A stretch of 64,000 nt of DNA, taken from the NCBI GenBank assembly GCA_963829235.1, contig CAWHIF010000008.1:243981-307980 (forward strand), read 5' to 3'. The stretch's first letter is position 1; every line of letters starts with the position of its first letter. This document shows positions 41,302-50,706 of this stretch, one piece after another. Under the pieces are notes generated by a model. The model saw only the letters and a program-made list of their open reading frames with translations, did not search any database and was not told the origin of the DNA. The translations under genes and the position numbers were made by a program. Origin of the DNA: Bog-756 sp963829235. GTDB taxonomy: Bacteria; Actinomycetota; Acidimicrobiia; Acidimicrobiales; RAAP-2.

Positions 41302-42166
41302 TGAGCGCCGAGCACCGCCACCATCGATCTCGACACCGCCAGCCCGGCCGAGATCCGGCGCTTCCTGCGTCCCGCGCCCCTGCAGCGCACGGTGACCCGC
41401 CGCTCCGAGCGACGGCACCGTGCTCGGCGAGGTGGGGCTGGATGCCGTCGATCTTCGGGATCGAGCCCAATCTGGCCGTTCTCCACCAGGTCGTCACCGC
41501 CCAGCTGGCCGCGGCCCGCTCCGGTACCCAGTCGACCAAGACCCGGGCCGAGGTGCGGGGCGGTGGGGCCAAGCCCTTCCGCCAGAAGGGAACCGGCCGG
41601 GCCCGCCAGGGGTCGACCCGGTCGCCCCAGTGGATCGGCGGCGGCGTGGCCCTCGGACCCAAGCCCCGGTCCTACGCCCAGAAGACGCCCAAGAAGATGA
41701 TCCAGCTGGCCCTGCGCTCCGCGCTGTCGGACCGGGCCGCCCAGGGCCGGGTGGCCCTGGTCGACGCCTGGCCCTTCGAGGTGCCGAGCACCAAGGCGGC
41801 CATCGCCTCGCTCGAGGCCCTGGGGCTGTCGGGCCGGGTCCTGGTGGTGCTGGGCGACGAGGACGGGTACGCCGACCGCTCGTTCGGCAATCTGCCCGAG
41901 GTCCAGACGATGGTGGTCGGCGAGCTGAACGCCTACGACATCCTGGTCAACGACTGGGTGGTGTTCACCGACGAGACCCTTCCCGGCGGCGACCGAGCCG
42001 GACCGGCCGCTCGAGGCGCCGGCCACGACGACACGACCGCCGCCGACCGCCGAGCGCCGACGCCGCCGCAGACCGACGCCGAGGCCGCCGCCGGCCGACA
42101 CCGACCGATGCCGACGCCGCCGAGCCGACGACCGGCACCGACGCCGAAGAAGGAAGCGGGTCATGA
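41301..42166 (+). CDS. rplD: 50S ribosomal protein L4 with acidic tail (several frame breaks)
   Basis: L4 lines the exit tunnel and in some bacteria represses the S10 operon. The N-terminal 60 residues are spread over three frames; breaks lie near 41316, 41410 and 41451 (GTCG, Val doublet). From 41455 to about 41990 one frame gives HQVVTAQLAAARSGTQSTKTRAEVRGGG and KPFRQKGTGRARQGS, the L4 core. The C-terminus is a low-complexity acidic/Thr/Pro tail, broken again, ending in EPTTGTDAEEGSGS with TGA at 42164-42166, overlapping rplW (ATGA). Confidence 0.88.
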
Positions 42167-42453
42167 GGGATCCCCACAACGTGCTCATCCGGCCGGTGGT
42201 GTCGGAGAAGTCGTACATGCTGATGGACAACAACGTCTACGTCTTCGTGGTCGACCCCTCGGCCACCAAGATCGACGTGCGCCATGCGGTCGAGCAGGCC
42301 TTCAACGTGCGGGTGGACAGCGTCAACACCCTCAACCGGAAGGGCAAGGCCAAGCGCAACCGGAAGAACAACTCCCTCGGCCACCGCCCCGACACCAAGC
42401 GGGCCATCGTCACCCTGCACGAGGGTGACTCGATCGACCTGTTCGAGAACTGA
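42163..42453 (+). CDS. rplW: 50S ribosomal protein L23
   Basis: L23 lies at the tunnel exit and binds trigger factor and SRP. The 96-aa frame is intact: RDPHNVLIRPVVSEKSYMLM, VEQAFNVRVDSVNTLNRKGK, and GDSIDLFEN at the end. ATG overlaps the rplD stop by 4 nt. Confidence 0.96.
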   Translation: MRDPHNVLIRPVVSEKSYMLMDNNVYVFVVDPSATKIDVRHAVEQAFNVRVDSVNTLNRKGKAKRNRKNNSLGHRPDTKRAIVTLHEGDSIDLFEN

Positions 42454-42470
42454 GAGACCGGGACCAGACC

Positions 42471-43308
42471 ATGCCACTCCGCTCACGAAAGCCCACCAGC
42501 GCCGGCCGGCGCTTCCAGACCGTCTCGGACTTCGCCGAGATCACCCGGGACCGGCCCGAGAAGTCGCTGCTGGCCCCCAAGCCGTCCACCGGCGGCCGCA
42601 ACAGCCACGGGCGCAAGACCTCGCGCCACCGCGGCGGCGGCCACAAGCAGCAGTACCGGATCATCGACTTCAAGCGGGACAAGGACGGCGTGCCGGCCAA
42701 GGTGGCCGCCATCGAGTACGACCCCAACCGCAACGCCCGCATCGCCCTGCTGCACTACCTCGACGGCGAGAAGCGCTACATCCTCGCCCCGGCCCAGGTG
42801 CAGGTGGGGGACCGTGCTCCAGTCGGGCCAGGGCGCGGAGATCCGACCGGGCAACGCCCTGCCCCTGCGGTTCATCCCGGTCGGCTCGGTCATCCACAAC
42901 GTCGAGCTGCGCCCGGGCGGGGGCGGGAAGATGGCCCGGGGCGCCGGGATGAGCGTGCAGCTGGTGGCCAAGGAAGGTGCCTTCGCCACCCTCCGCCTCC
43001 CCTCCACCGAGATGCGCCGGGTCCCCATCGACTGCCGGGGCACCCTCGGCACGGTGGGCAACTCCGAGGCCGAGCTGATCAAGATCGGCAAGGCCGGCCG
43101 CAACCGCTGGAAGGGCAAGCGCCCCCAGACCCGTGGCGTGGCCATGAACCCGGTCGACCACCCGCTGGGTGGCGGCGAGGGCAAGACGTCCGGTGGGCGC
43201 CACCCGGTGTCGCCGTGGGGCCAGCCCGAGGGCCGCACCCGGTCCCGCAACAAGGACTCCGACAAGATGATCGTCCGCAGGCGCCGCACCCGCGGTGCCC
43301 GGCGGTAG
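42471..43308 (+). CDS. rplB: 50S ribosomal protein L2 (one frame break)
   Basis: L2 is essential for subunit association and peptidyl transfer. The start PLRSRKPTSAGRRFQTVSDF and the segment GRNSHGRKTSRHRGGGHKQQ lie in the first frame. A break near 42813 moves coding to the frame with GNALPLRFIPVGSVIHNVEL, the peptidyl-transferase loop GVAMNPVDHPLGGGEGKTSG and the basic end VRRRRTRGARR. Corrected length is about 278 aa, the usual size. Confidence 0.93.
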
Positions 43309-43332
43309 GGAAGACAGAGGGAACGCCACACC

Positions 43333-43611
43333 ATGCCCCGCAGCCTGAAAAAAGGTCCGTTCGTCGATGACCACCTGCTCAAGAAGGTGGACGTCCTCAA
43401 CGCGGCCGGGGACAAGAAGGTCATCAAGACCTGGTCCCGCCGCTCCACGATCATCCCGGACATGGTCGGCCACACCATCGCCGTCCACGACGGCCGCAAG
43501 CACATCCCGGTCTACGTGACCGAGTCGATGGTCGGTCACAAGCTGGGCGAGTTCGCCCCCACCCGGACCTTCAAGTTCCACGCCGGCCAAGAGCGGGCGG
43601 GGAGGCGCTGA
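43333..43611 (+). CDS. rpsS: 30S ribosomal protein S19
   Basis: S19 lies in the 30S head and contacts L5. The 92-aa frame is intact: PRSLKKGPFVDDHLLKKVD, RRSTIIPDMVGHTIAVHDG, GHKLGEFAPTRTF. The stop is followed by rplV after one base. Confidence 0.97.
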   Translation: MPRSLKKGPFVDDHLLKKVDVLNAAGDKKVIKTWSRRSTIIPDMVGHTIAVHDGRKHIPVYVTESMVGHKLGEFAPTRTFKFHAGQERAGRR

Positions 43612-43612
43612 C

Positions 43613-44379
43613 ATGCCCGGGGTGAAGACCAACGAGCGCGAGGGGACCCGGGCCGTCCTGCGCCACAGCCGGATGTCCGCCTCCAAGGTGCGCCAGGTGC
43701 TCGACCTGATCCGGGGCCAGGACGTCGACCGGGCCGCCGAGACCCTGTCCCTCGGCGACCGCGAGGCCGCGGTCACGGTGGGCAAGGTGCTGGCCTCGGC
43801 CGTGGCCAACGCCGTCCACAACGACGGGCTCGACGCCGAAGAGCTCTACGTGTCGGCCTGCTTCGCCGACGAGGGCAGCACCCTCAAGCGGTGGCGCCCC
43901 CGGGCCCGGGGCCGGGCCACCCGCATCCGCAAGCGGACCTCGCACATCACCATCATCGTGAGCCGGCTCCCCGAGGACCGGATCGCCCGCCGCCGGGCCA
44001 GGCAGGCCGCCAACACCTCCCAGCGGTCGCGGCGGGTGGCCGGATCGCGCCGCCGCCAGCGGGCCGAGTCGACCAGCCGGCGTCGACCGGCAGGTCGCCG
44101 AGCACGACACCGGGGCCGAGGCCTGGCCCGAGGACGCCGTCCAGGCCGACGACGTGGTCACCGAGACCGAGGCCGGCCCGCTCGAGGAGTCGGACCTCGA
44201 CGTCGAGGCCGAGGCCGACGGGACCGAGCACGACGGACGACGACGTGGTCACCGAGACCGAAGCCGGCCGCTCGAGGAGTCGGACCTCGAGTCGAGGCCG
44301 AGGACGACGAGACGGTCGCGACGAGACCGACGCAGACGACGACACCGACGGCGATGCCGCCGAAGAGAAGGGCAAGTAG
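43613..44379 (+). CDS. rplV: 50S ribosomal protein L22 with long acidic repeat tail (frame-broken tail)
   Basis: L22 spans the exit tunnel. Residues 1-125 form a normal L22 core in one frame (RHSRMSASKVRQVLDLIRGQ, KRWRPRARGRATRIRKRTSH). A basic stretch follows, then an acidic extension in which DDVVTETEAGPLEESDL occurs twice. The tail is read through all three frames: bases appear added near 44090 and 44236 and missing near 44268, 44291 and 44322, before the end DGDAAEEKGK and TAG at 44377-44379. Corrected length would be about 255 aa, twice a normal L22. Confidence 0.88.
44148..44303 (+). repeat. Imperfect direct repeat coding for the L22 acidic tail
   Basis: Two copies of about 66 bp, at 44148-44214 and 44239-44303, are nearly identical at the DNA level. 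The second copy lacks two bases compared with the first, and both gaps break the frame. Comparison of the copies locates these faults without outside data. Confidence 0.75.
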
Positions 44380-45349
44380 ATGGGCCAGAAGGTCAACCCC
44401 TACGGGTTTCGACTCGGCGTCACCACCGACTGGAAGTCGCGCTGGTTCGAGGAGCGCAACTACCAGAACTGCGTGATCGAGGACTGGGAGATCCGCGACT
44501 ACCTGATGTCGCAGCTCGAGTCGGCCGCGGTCAGCCGGATCGAGATCGAGCGCACCCGTGACCGGCTGCGGGTGGACATCCACACGGCCCGTCCCGGCAT
44601 CGTCATCGGCCGCCGCGGGGCCGAGGCCGACCGCCTGAAGAAGAAGATCGAGGAGATCACCGGCCTCAACAACCGGATCCAGCTCAACATCCAAGAGATC
44701 AAGCAGCCCGAGCTGGACGCCGCCCTCATCGCCCAGGGCATCTGCGACCAGCTGGCCCGCCGGGTGGCGTTCCGCCGGGCCATGAAGCGCTCCATCCAGA
44801 CCGTGCAGAAGGCCGGTGCCCTCGGGCGTCCGGGTGCAGTGCTCGGGTCGCCTGGGCGGCTCGGAGATGTCCCGCAAGGAGTCCTACCGCGAGGGCCGGG
44901 TCCCGCTGCACACCCTGCGGGCCGACATCGACTACGGCTTCCGCGAGGCCAAGACCACCTTCGGCCGGATCGGGGTGAAGGTCTGGATCTACAAGGGCGA
45001 CATCCTCCCCTACAAGATCTCGACCGAGGACAAGATCACCCGCGAGGCGGCCATGGCCGTGGGCGAGACCTCGGGGCAGGGCGGCGACGCCCCCCGCCGC
45101 CTGATCACCGCCGGCGGCGGCCGTCGCCGGGCCGAGCAGGGGGCGCCGGGCAGCGTGGTCACCGTCGACGCCGACTCCGACGGCGAGACCGAGATCCCCG
45201 AGGGCCTGGTCGACCGGTCGACGGCCGACATCGCCGCGCCGCCGGCCGTGCCCGACGAGCTCGAGCGCATCCTCACCGAGGACGAGGAGATCGAGCGCCG
45301 GACCCGCGAGCACCACGAGACGCCGCACTTCCGCAAGGAGGTCGACTGA
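44380..45349 (+). CDS. rpsC: 30S ribosomal protein S3 with C-terminal extension (one frame break)
   Basis: S3 forms part of the mRNA entry channel. GQKVNPYGFRLGVTTDWKSR and the KH domain GIVIGRRGAEADRLKKKIEE are in the first frame. At GGGC (44824-44827 region, Gly doublet) coding shifts to VRVQCSGRLGGSEMSRKESY and GRIGVKVWIYKGDILPY. After the S3 core there is an acidic extension of about 80 residues ending HFRKEVD. Corrected length is 322 aa, longer than most S3 proteins. Confidence 0.93.
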
Positions 45350-45350
45350 C

Positions 45351-45788
45351 ATGTTGATGCCCCGCAAGGTCAAGCACCGCAAGCAGCAGCGCGGCCGCAT
45401 GAGCGGCAAGGCCAAGGGCGGCAGCGACGTCACCTTCGGCGACTTCGGCATCCAGGCCCTGGAGCCGGCCTGGTTGACGGCCCGCCAGATCGAGGCCGCC
45501 CGTATCGCCATGACCCGTCACGTCAAGCGTGGCGGCAAGGTGTGGATCCGGGTGTTCCCGGACCGTCCGGTGACCCAGAAGCCGGCGGAGACCCGCATGG
45601 GCTCGGGCAAGGGCAATCCCGAGCACTGGGTGGCCGTGGTCAAGCCCGGCCGGATCCTCTTCGAGCTGGCCGGCGTCGAGCCCGAGCTGGCCAAGGAGGC
45701 CATGGACCGGGCCATCCAGAAGCTGCCGTTCAAGGCCCGCTTCGTGATCCGGCCCGGCACCCACGGCACGCCGGAGGTGCAGGTCTGA
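45351..45788 (+). CDS. rplP: 50S ribosomal protein L16
   Basis: L16 helps position A-site tRNA. The 145-aa frame is intact: MPRKVKHRKQQRGRMSGKAK, RHVKRGGKVWIRVFPDRPVT, RMGSGKGNPEHWVAVVKPGR. Starting at 45351 gives MLMPRKV; an ATG two codons later (45357) is the more usual start. The stop overlaps the rpmC start by one base. Confidence 0.96.
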   Translation: MLMPRKVKHRKQQRGRMSGKAKGGSDVTFGDFGIQALEPAWLTARQIEAARIAMTRHVKRGGKVWIRVFPDRPVTQKPAETRMGSGKGNPEHWVAVVKPGRILFELAGVEPELAKEAMDRAIQKLPFKARFVIRPGTHGTPEVQV

Positions 45789-46293
45789 TGGCCACCGCCG
45801 CCGAGATCTCCGAGTACGACACCGAGGAGCTCGAGCGCCAGCTGGGCGAGACCCGGCGCGAGCTGTTCAACCTGCGGTTCCAGCTGGCCACCGGCCAGCT
45901 GGACAACTTCTCGCGCATCAACCACGTCCGCAAGGACGTGGCCCGGATGATGACCGAGCTCCGGATCCGGGAGATCGCCGAGGCCGAGGGCATGGCGCTG
46001 GAGGAGCTGCCGGCCCACCTGGCCGCCGCCCGCCGCCGTTCGGAGGACGAGGCCCTCGGTCGGGACCAGACCACGGCCTCGGAGCGGCGGGCCGCGGCCC
46101 GGGCCGCCGCCGAAGCCGATGCCGGGGCGACGATGCGAGCGTCCGGGGCCGACGACGACGCCGACCGACGACGACGAGCGCCGGATCGACGAGGACGAGT
46201 GGGCCGAAGAGGTGGCCGACGACGACGGCATGGCCCGCCCGACGACGAGGTCGACGAGGTCGACGGCGACGACGACGCGAGGAGAAGAGCTGA
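45788..46293 (+). CDS. rpmC: 50S ribosomal protein L29 with acidic tail (frame-broken tail)
   Basis: L29 sits near the tunnel exit. The first 75 residues form a normal L29 (EYDTEELERQLGETRRELFN, LRFQLATGQLDNFSRINHVR). An unusual extension follows: a helical Arg/Glu/Ala stretch, then an acidic tail (DDDERRIDEDEWAEEVADDD). The tail is spread over three frames, with breaks near 46170 and 46230. I take the end as EEKS with TGA at 46291-46293, overlapping the rpsQ ATG. Corrected length is about 168 aa against the usual 65-80. Confidence 0.85.
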
Positions 46294-46577
46294 TGGCTGA
46301 CGAGCAGATCGTCGACGGGACCGAGCGGGCCAACCGCCGCAAGGTCCGCGAGGGCCTGGTGGTGTCCGACGCCATGGACGCCACCGTGGTGGTGGCGGTC
46401 ATCGAGCGGGTGCGCCATCCCCGCTACGGCAAGACCGTGCAGCGGACCAAGCGGCTCTACGTCCACGACGGCGACAACTCGGCCAAGGTCGGGGACCGGG
46501 TCCGGGTGGTCGAGACGCGGCCGCTGTCCAAGCTCAAGCGCTGGCGCCTGTCCGAGGTCCTGGAGCGTGCCCGATGA
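46293..46577 (+). CDS. rpsQ: 30S ribosomal protein S17
   Basis: S17 is a primary 16S rRNA binder with an OB fold. The 94-aa frame is intact: RKVREGLVVSDAMDATVVVA, RHPRYGKTVQRTKRLYVHD, VRVVETRPLSKLKRWRL. The stop overlaps the rplN ATG (ATGA). Confidence 0.95.
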   Translation: MADEQIVDGTERANRRKVREGLVVSDAMDATVVVAVIERVRHPRYGKTVQRTKRLYVHDGDNSAKVGDRVRVVETRPLSKLKRWRLSEVLERAR

Positions 46578-46942
46578 TCCAGCAGGAATCCCGACTCCGG
46601 GTGGCCGACAACTCCGGGGCCAAAGAGGTGCTCTGCATCAAGGTGCTCGGCGGCTCGCGCCGCCGCTACGCCTCGATCGGGGACATCTTCGTGGCCACGG
46701 TGAAGGACGCCATCCCGGGCGCCGCGGTGAAGAAGGGCGACGTCGTCAAGTGCGTCGTCGTCCGCACGAAGAAGGAGAAGCGCCGTCCCGACGGGAGCTA
46801 CATCCGCTTCGACGAGAACGCCGCCGTGCTCATCAACGACCAGCAGCAGCCCCGCGGGACCCGCATCTTCGGCCCGGTGGGCCGTGAGCTGCGCGACAAG
46901 CGCTTCATGCGGATCGTCTCGCTGGCACCGGAGGTGTTGTAG
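46574..46942 (+). CDS. rplN: 50S ribosomal protein L14
   Basis: L14 lies at the subunit interface. The 122-aa frame is intact: MIQQESRLRVADNSGAKEVL, GDIFVATVKDAIPGAAVKKG, RGTRIFGPVGRELRDKRFMR. rplX starts directly after its stop. Confidence 0.97.
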   Translation: MIQQESRLRVADNSGAKEVLCIKVLGGSRRRYASIGDIFVATVKDAIPGAAVKKGDVVKCVVVRTKKEKRRPDGSYIRFDENAAVLINDQQQPRGTRIFGPVGRELRDKRFMRIVSLAPEVL

Positions 46943-47249
46943 ATGCGAATTCGACAAGGGCGACAAGGTCCAGGTGATGTCGGGCAAGGACCGGGGCAAG
47001 CAGGCCAGCGTGGTCCGGGCCATCCCCTCCGAGGGAAGGGTCATCGTCGAGGGCGTCCACGTGGCCAAGCGGCACGCCAAGCCCACCCGGGCCACCATGC
47101 AGGGAGGCGTCATCGACAAGTTCATGCCGGTGTCGGTGTCCTCGGTGGCCATCGTGTGCGGCAACTGCGGTCCCACCCGCATCGGGATGCGCATCGACGA
47201 GCAGGGTCGCAAGCTGCGGGTGTGCCGGAAGTGCGGAGCCGATCTGTGA
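46943..47249 (+). CDS. rplX: 50S ribosomal protein L24 (one frame break)
   Basis: L24 is an assembly initiator. ATG at 46943 begins MRI; then CGAC (46952-46955) stands where an Arg codon CGA or CGC fits, and coding continues as KGDKVQVMSGKDRGKQASVV, VEGVHVAKRHAKPT and a CGNCGPTRIGMR zinc-like knuckle, ending CRKCGADL. Corrected length is 101 aa. The TGA overlaps the rplE ATG. Confidence 0.92.
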
Positions 47250-47824
47250 TGGCCGACCGCCACGGCCGCGACGCCGTCCCCGCCTGAAGGAGCGCTACGA
47301 CCGCCAGGTCCGGGCCGAGCTCAAGGAGTCCCTGGGCCTCGGCAACATCATGGAGGTCCCCCGGCTCGAGCAAGATCGTCATCAACATGGGCGTGGGCCG
47401 GGCCACCCAGCAGAAGTCCCTGATCGAGGGGGCCATGCGCGACCTCGAGATCATCGCCGGCCAGAAGCCGGTGGTGACCCGGGCCAAGAAGTCCATCGCC
47501 TCGTTCAAGCTGCGCGAGGGCCAGGAGATCGGGGCCAAGGTGACCCTCCGGGGCGACCGGGCCTGGGAGTTCCTCGACCGGCTGCTGGCCATGGCCATCC
47601 CCCGCATCCGCGACTTCCGCGGGCTCTCGCCCCGGTCGTTCGACGGCCACGGCAACTACACCTTCGGGGTCACCGAGCAGCTGATCTTCCCCGAGATCGA
47701 CTACGACCGCATCGACACCACACGGGGCATGGACATCACCATCGCCACCACCGCACGCACCGACGACGAGGGCCGGGCATTGCTGGCCGCGTTCGGCTTC
47801 CCCTTCCGACAGGAGAACCAGTAA
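47249..47824 (+). CDS. rplE: 50S ribosomal protein L5 (two compensating frame breaks)
   Basis: L5 binds 5S rRNA. ATG 47249 starts MADRHGRDAV; one base is then missing from a Pro codon near 47279, giving PRLKERYDRQVRAELKESLG in another frame. One base is extra at CTCG (47367-47370 region, Leu doublet), restoring SKIVINMGVGRATQQKSLIE to the end FGFPFRQENQ. The net length is unchanged, 191 aa. Confidence 0.92.
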
Positions 47825-47828
47825 CCCC

Positions 47829-48015
47829 ATGGCAAAGAAGGCACTCGATCGAAAAGCAGCAGCGCACTCCGAAGTTCAAGGTGCGCGGGTACACGCGATG
47901 CCGCCGGTGTGGCCGGCCCAAGTCGGTGTACCGCAAGTTCGGCCTGTGCCGGATCTGCCTGCGAGTGATGGTCCACGCCGGCGAGATCCCCGGCGTGACC
48001 AAGGCCAGTTGGTGA
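47829..48015 (+). CDS. rpsN: 30S ribosomal protein S14, zinc-binding type (one frame break)
   Basis: This short S14 (61 aa corrected) has the zinc motif CRRCGRP...CRICLR. It starts MAKKAL; CTCG (47844-47847) is a Leu wobble doublet, after which the frame reads IEKQQRTPKFKVRGYTRC to VTKASW. The S14-Z form is normal in actinobacteria in this spc position. Confidence 0.93.
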
Positions 48016-48031
48016 GAGGAGGCGACGAACG

Positions 48032-48436
48032 ATGACGATGACCGACCCGATTGCCGACATGCTGACCCGCATCCGCAACGCCAACACCGCCCACTTCGAC
48101 ACGGTGAAGATGCCCGGATCCAAGCTCAAGGAGTCGCTGGCCGCCATCCTGGCCAGCGAGGGCTACATCACGGGCTACGAGGTGAACGAGGATCCGGGCA
48201 AGCCGGGCAAGACCCTCGAGATCACCATGAAGTACTCCCCCGACCGCGAGCGGACCATCTCCGGCATCAAGCGGGTGTCCAAGCCCGGGCTGCGCATCTA
48301 CGCCCGGGCCGACAAGATGCCCCGCGTGCTCGGGGGCCTCGGCGTGGCCGTGGTCTCCACGTCCAAGGGACTGATGACCGACCGCGAGGCCAGGAAGCGC
48401 CGCATGGGCGGCGAGGTGCTCTGCTATGTCTGGTAG
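48032..48436 (+). CDS. rpsH: 30S ribosomal protein S8
   Basis: S8 binds the central domain of 16S rRNA and in E. coli regulates the spc operon. The 134-aa frame is intact: MTDPIADMLTRIRNANTAHF, GIKRVSKPGLRIYARADKMP, GGEVLCYVW. GAGAGGAGGCG precedes the start. Confidence 0.97.
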   Translation: MTMTDPIADMLTRIRNANTAHFDTVKMPGSKLKESLAAILASEGYITGYEVNEDPGKPGKTLEITMKYSPDRERTISGIKRVSKPGLRIYARADKMPRVLGGLGVAVVSTSKGLMTDREARKRRMGGEVLCYVW

Positions 48437-48485
48437 CCGCTCCATGCCGTGCCGTCCACGACCGCGACCAGGGAGGTATCCGCTG

Positions 48486-49030
48486 ATGTCCCGCATCGGA
48501 CGTTCGCCCATCGCCGTCCCCTCCGGGGTGTCGGTGGCCGTGGGCAGCGATCACACCGTGACGGTCAAGGGACCCCAGGGCGAGCTGGCCCGGTCGGTCC
48601 CCGCCGCCATCACCGTCCGCCAGGACGGCGACGTCCTGGTGGTCGAACGACCGGACGACCAGCGCCAGAACCGGGCCCTGCACGGGCTCACCCGCTCCCT
48701 GGTGGCCAACATGGTGGCCGGGGTGACCGACGGGCTTCTCGAAGGAGCTGGAGATCGTCGGCGTGGGCTACCGGGCCATACCCAAGGGCCCCTCCGCGCT
48801 CGAGCTGGCCCTCGGGCTTCTCCCACCCGGTCCAGGTGAGCGCCCCGGACGGCGTGACCTTCGAGGTCCCCTCCGCCACCCGGATCATCGTCAAGGGGAT
48901 CGACAAGGAGAAGGTCGGCCAAGTGGCCGCGGACATCCGCAAGCTGCGCAAGCCGGAGCCCTACAAGGGCAAGGGCGTGCGCTACCTGGGCGAGCGGGTC
49001 GTGCGCAAGGCCGGAAAGGCAGCCAAGTAA
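48486..49030 (+). CDS. rplF: 50S ribosomal protein L6 (two frame breaks)
   Basis: L6 lies near the factor-binding site. SRIGRSPIAVPSGVSVAVGS starts the first frame. CTCG near 48740 (Leu doublet) shifts it to KELEIVGVGYRAIPKGPSAL, and GGGC near 48819 (Gly doublet) to FSHPVQVSAPDGVTFEVPS and the end YLGERVVRKAGKAAK. Corrected length is 180 aa. The stop overlaps rplR by one base. Confidence 0.92.
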
Positions 49031-49392
49031 TGGCCCGCACCGATCACAAGCTGGAGCTCCGCCGCCGTCGCCACGCCCGGGTGCGGCGTCGGGTCCACGG
49101 TTCGGCCGAGCGCCCCGCCTGGCCGTGTTCCGGTCCAACAAGCACATCTCGGCGCAGTTGATCGACGACGACGCCGGCCGGACCCTGGCCGCCGCCTCGT
49201 CCACCGAGGCCGAGCTGAGGGCTGCGCTCGGGGGGCAACATCGAGGCGGCCGGCAGCGTGGGCACCCTGGTGGCCTCGCGGGCCAAGGCCGCCGGTATCA
49301 CCACCGTGGTCTTCGACCGTGGCGGTTTCGCCTACCACGGGCGGGTGGCCGCCTTGGCCGACGCCGCCCGTGCCGAAGGACTGGAGTTCTAG
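49030..49392 (+). CDS. rplR: 50S ribosomal protein L18 (two compensating frame breaks)
   Basis: L18 binds 5S rRNA with L5. It reads ARTDHKLELRRRRHARVRRR; one base is missing at a Pro codon near 49118, then LAVFRSNKHISAQLIDDDAG continues. One base is extra at a Leu codon before GGNIEAAGSVG (near 49229). The end is ALADAARAEGLEF. Corrected length is 120 aa. Confidence 0.91.
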
Positions 49393-49396
49393 GACC

Positions 49397-49951
49397 ATGG
49401 CAGTCAACGATCTGCAATTCGAAGAGCGCACCATCCGGGTCAACCGGGTGTCCAAGGTGGTCAAGGGCGGCCGCCGGTTCTCCTTCGCCGCCCTGATGGT
49501 GGTGGGCGACGGGAACGGCAAGGTGGGCCTGGGCTACGGCAAGGCCAAAGAGGCCGGTCTGGCCGTGCAGAAGGGCATCGAGGAGGCCCGCAAGAACATG
49601 TTCGACGTGCCGCTGGCCGGCAGCACCATCACCCACCCCATCGTGGGGGAGAGCGGCGCCGGACGGGTCATGCTGAAGCCGGCCGCCCCCGGTACCGGGG
49701 TCATCGCCGGCGGCGCGGCCCGGGCCATCCTCGAGATGGCCGGCATCCGCGACATCCTGGCCAAGTCGCTCGGCTCGTCCAACGGCATCAACGTGGCCCA
49801 CGCCACCATCGCCGGGCTGAAGGGCCTCAAGCGTCCCGACGAGATCGCCGCCCTCCGGGGCAAGTCGGCCGACGAGGTGGCGCCGGCCGCCATGCTCCGG
49901 GCCTACCGCGAGCGCCGGCGCGAGAACGACCTGTTCACGGAGGTGCACTGA
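49397..49951 (+). CDS. rpsE: 30S ribosomal protein S5
   Basis: S5 supports decoding fidelity. The 184-aa frame is intact: RVSKVVKGGRRFSFAALMVV, GDGNGKVGLGYGKAKE, HPIVGESGAGRVMLKPAAPG. ATG at 49397 is 4 nt after the rplR stop. Confidence 0.97.
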   Translation: MAVNDLQFEERTIRVNRVSKVVKGGRRFSFAALMVVGDGNGKVGLGYGKAKEAGLAVQKGIEEARKNMFDVPLAGSTITHPIVGESGAGRVMLKPAAPGTGVIAGGAARAILEMAGIRDILAKSLGSSNGINVAHATIAGLKGLKRPDEIAALRGKSADEVAPAAMLRAYRERRRENDLFTEVH

Positions 49952-49952
49952 G

Positions 49953-50184
49953 ATGACCGCCCCTCCGACCGCCGACGGCGGCCACCGGTGCCTGGCTCCG
50001 GGTCACCCAGGTGAAGTCGGCCATCGGCACCAAGCCCAAGCACCGGGGCACCCTGCGGGCCCTCGGTCTGCGGGGCATCGGACGCACCAACGTGCTGCCC
50101 GACCGCCCGGAGATCCGTGGAATGCTGGCCCGCGTCCCCCACCTGGTGGACGTCACGCCCACCGAGCACGACGAGAAAGGCTGA
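49953..50184 (+). CDS. rpmD: 50S ribosomal protein L30 (one frame break)
   Basis: ATG at 49953 begins MTAPPTADGGH; a break near 49988 shifts to the conserved WLRVTQVKSAIGTKPKHRGT, LGLRGIGRTNVLPDRPEIRG, and MLARVPHLVDV. Corrected length is about 76 aa, with a longer N-terminus than most L30. Confidence 0.88.
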
Positions 50185-50186
50185 CC

Positions 50187-50676
50187 ATGAAGGTCCATGA
50201 GCTCCGGCCCCCGGCCGGCTCCACACGCGCCCGCCGCCGGGTAGGCCGTGGTATCGCCGGCAAGGGCGGCAAGACCGCCGGCCGCGGCACCAAGGGGCAG
50301 GGCGCCCGCGACACCATCCCGATGGGGTTCGAGGGCGGCCAGCTGCCGCTCATGCAGCGGATCCCCAAACTGCGGGGCTTCACCAACCCGTTCCGGATCG
50401 AGTACACGCCGGTCAACGTGGGTGCGCTCGAGGGCATCGAGGGCGACGCCATCGACCTGGCCGGGTTCGTCGAGCGGGGCCTGGTCCACAAGGGCGACCT
50501 GGTCAAGGTGCTGGGCGGGGGCGGGCTGACCCGCGCCCTCACGGGTGGAGGCCCACGCCTTCTCGGCGTCGGCCGAGGCCGCCATCACCGGCGCCGGGGG
50601 TTCCATCACGGTCGTGCCCCTGCCGTTCGGCCACGGCCGCCCGCCGGCACAGGGCAACGCCCTCACCAACCGGTAG
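50187..50676 (+). CDS. rplO: 50S ribosomal protein L15 (one frame break)
   Basis: L15 is a late-assembly 50S protein. KVHELRPPAGSTRARRRVGR and GKGGKTAGRGTKGQGARD mark the N-terminal tail. A break near 50548 shifts to VEAHAFSASAEAAITGAGG and a Gly/Pro-rich end (LPFGHGRPPAQGNALTNR). Corrected length is about 162 aa. Confidence 0.9.
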
Positions 50677-50706
50677 CATCGGCCCACCGCGGCGTCGAGG
50701 AGCCCC

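Noticed and set aside
44090..44379. CRISPR or tandem-repeat array in rplV
   Set aside because: Only two copies, coding for an acidic protein tail, with no spacers.
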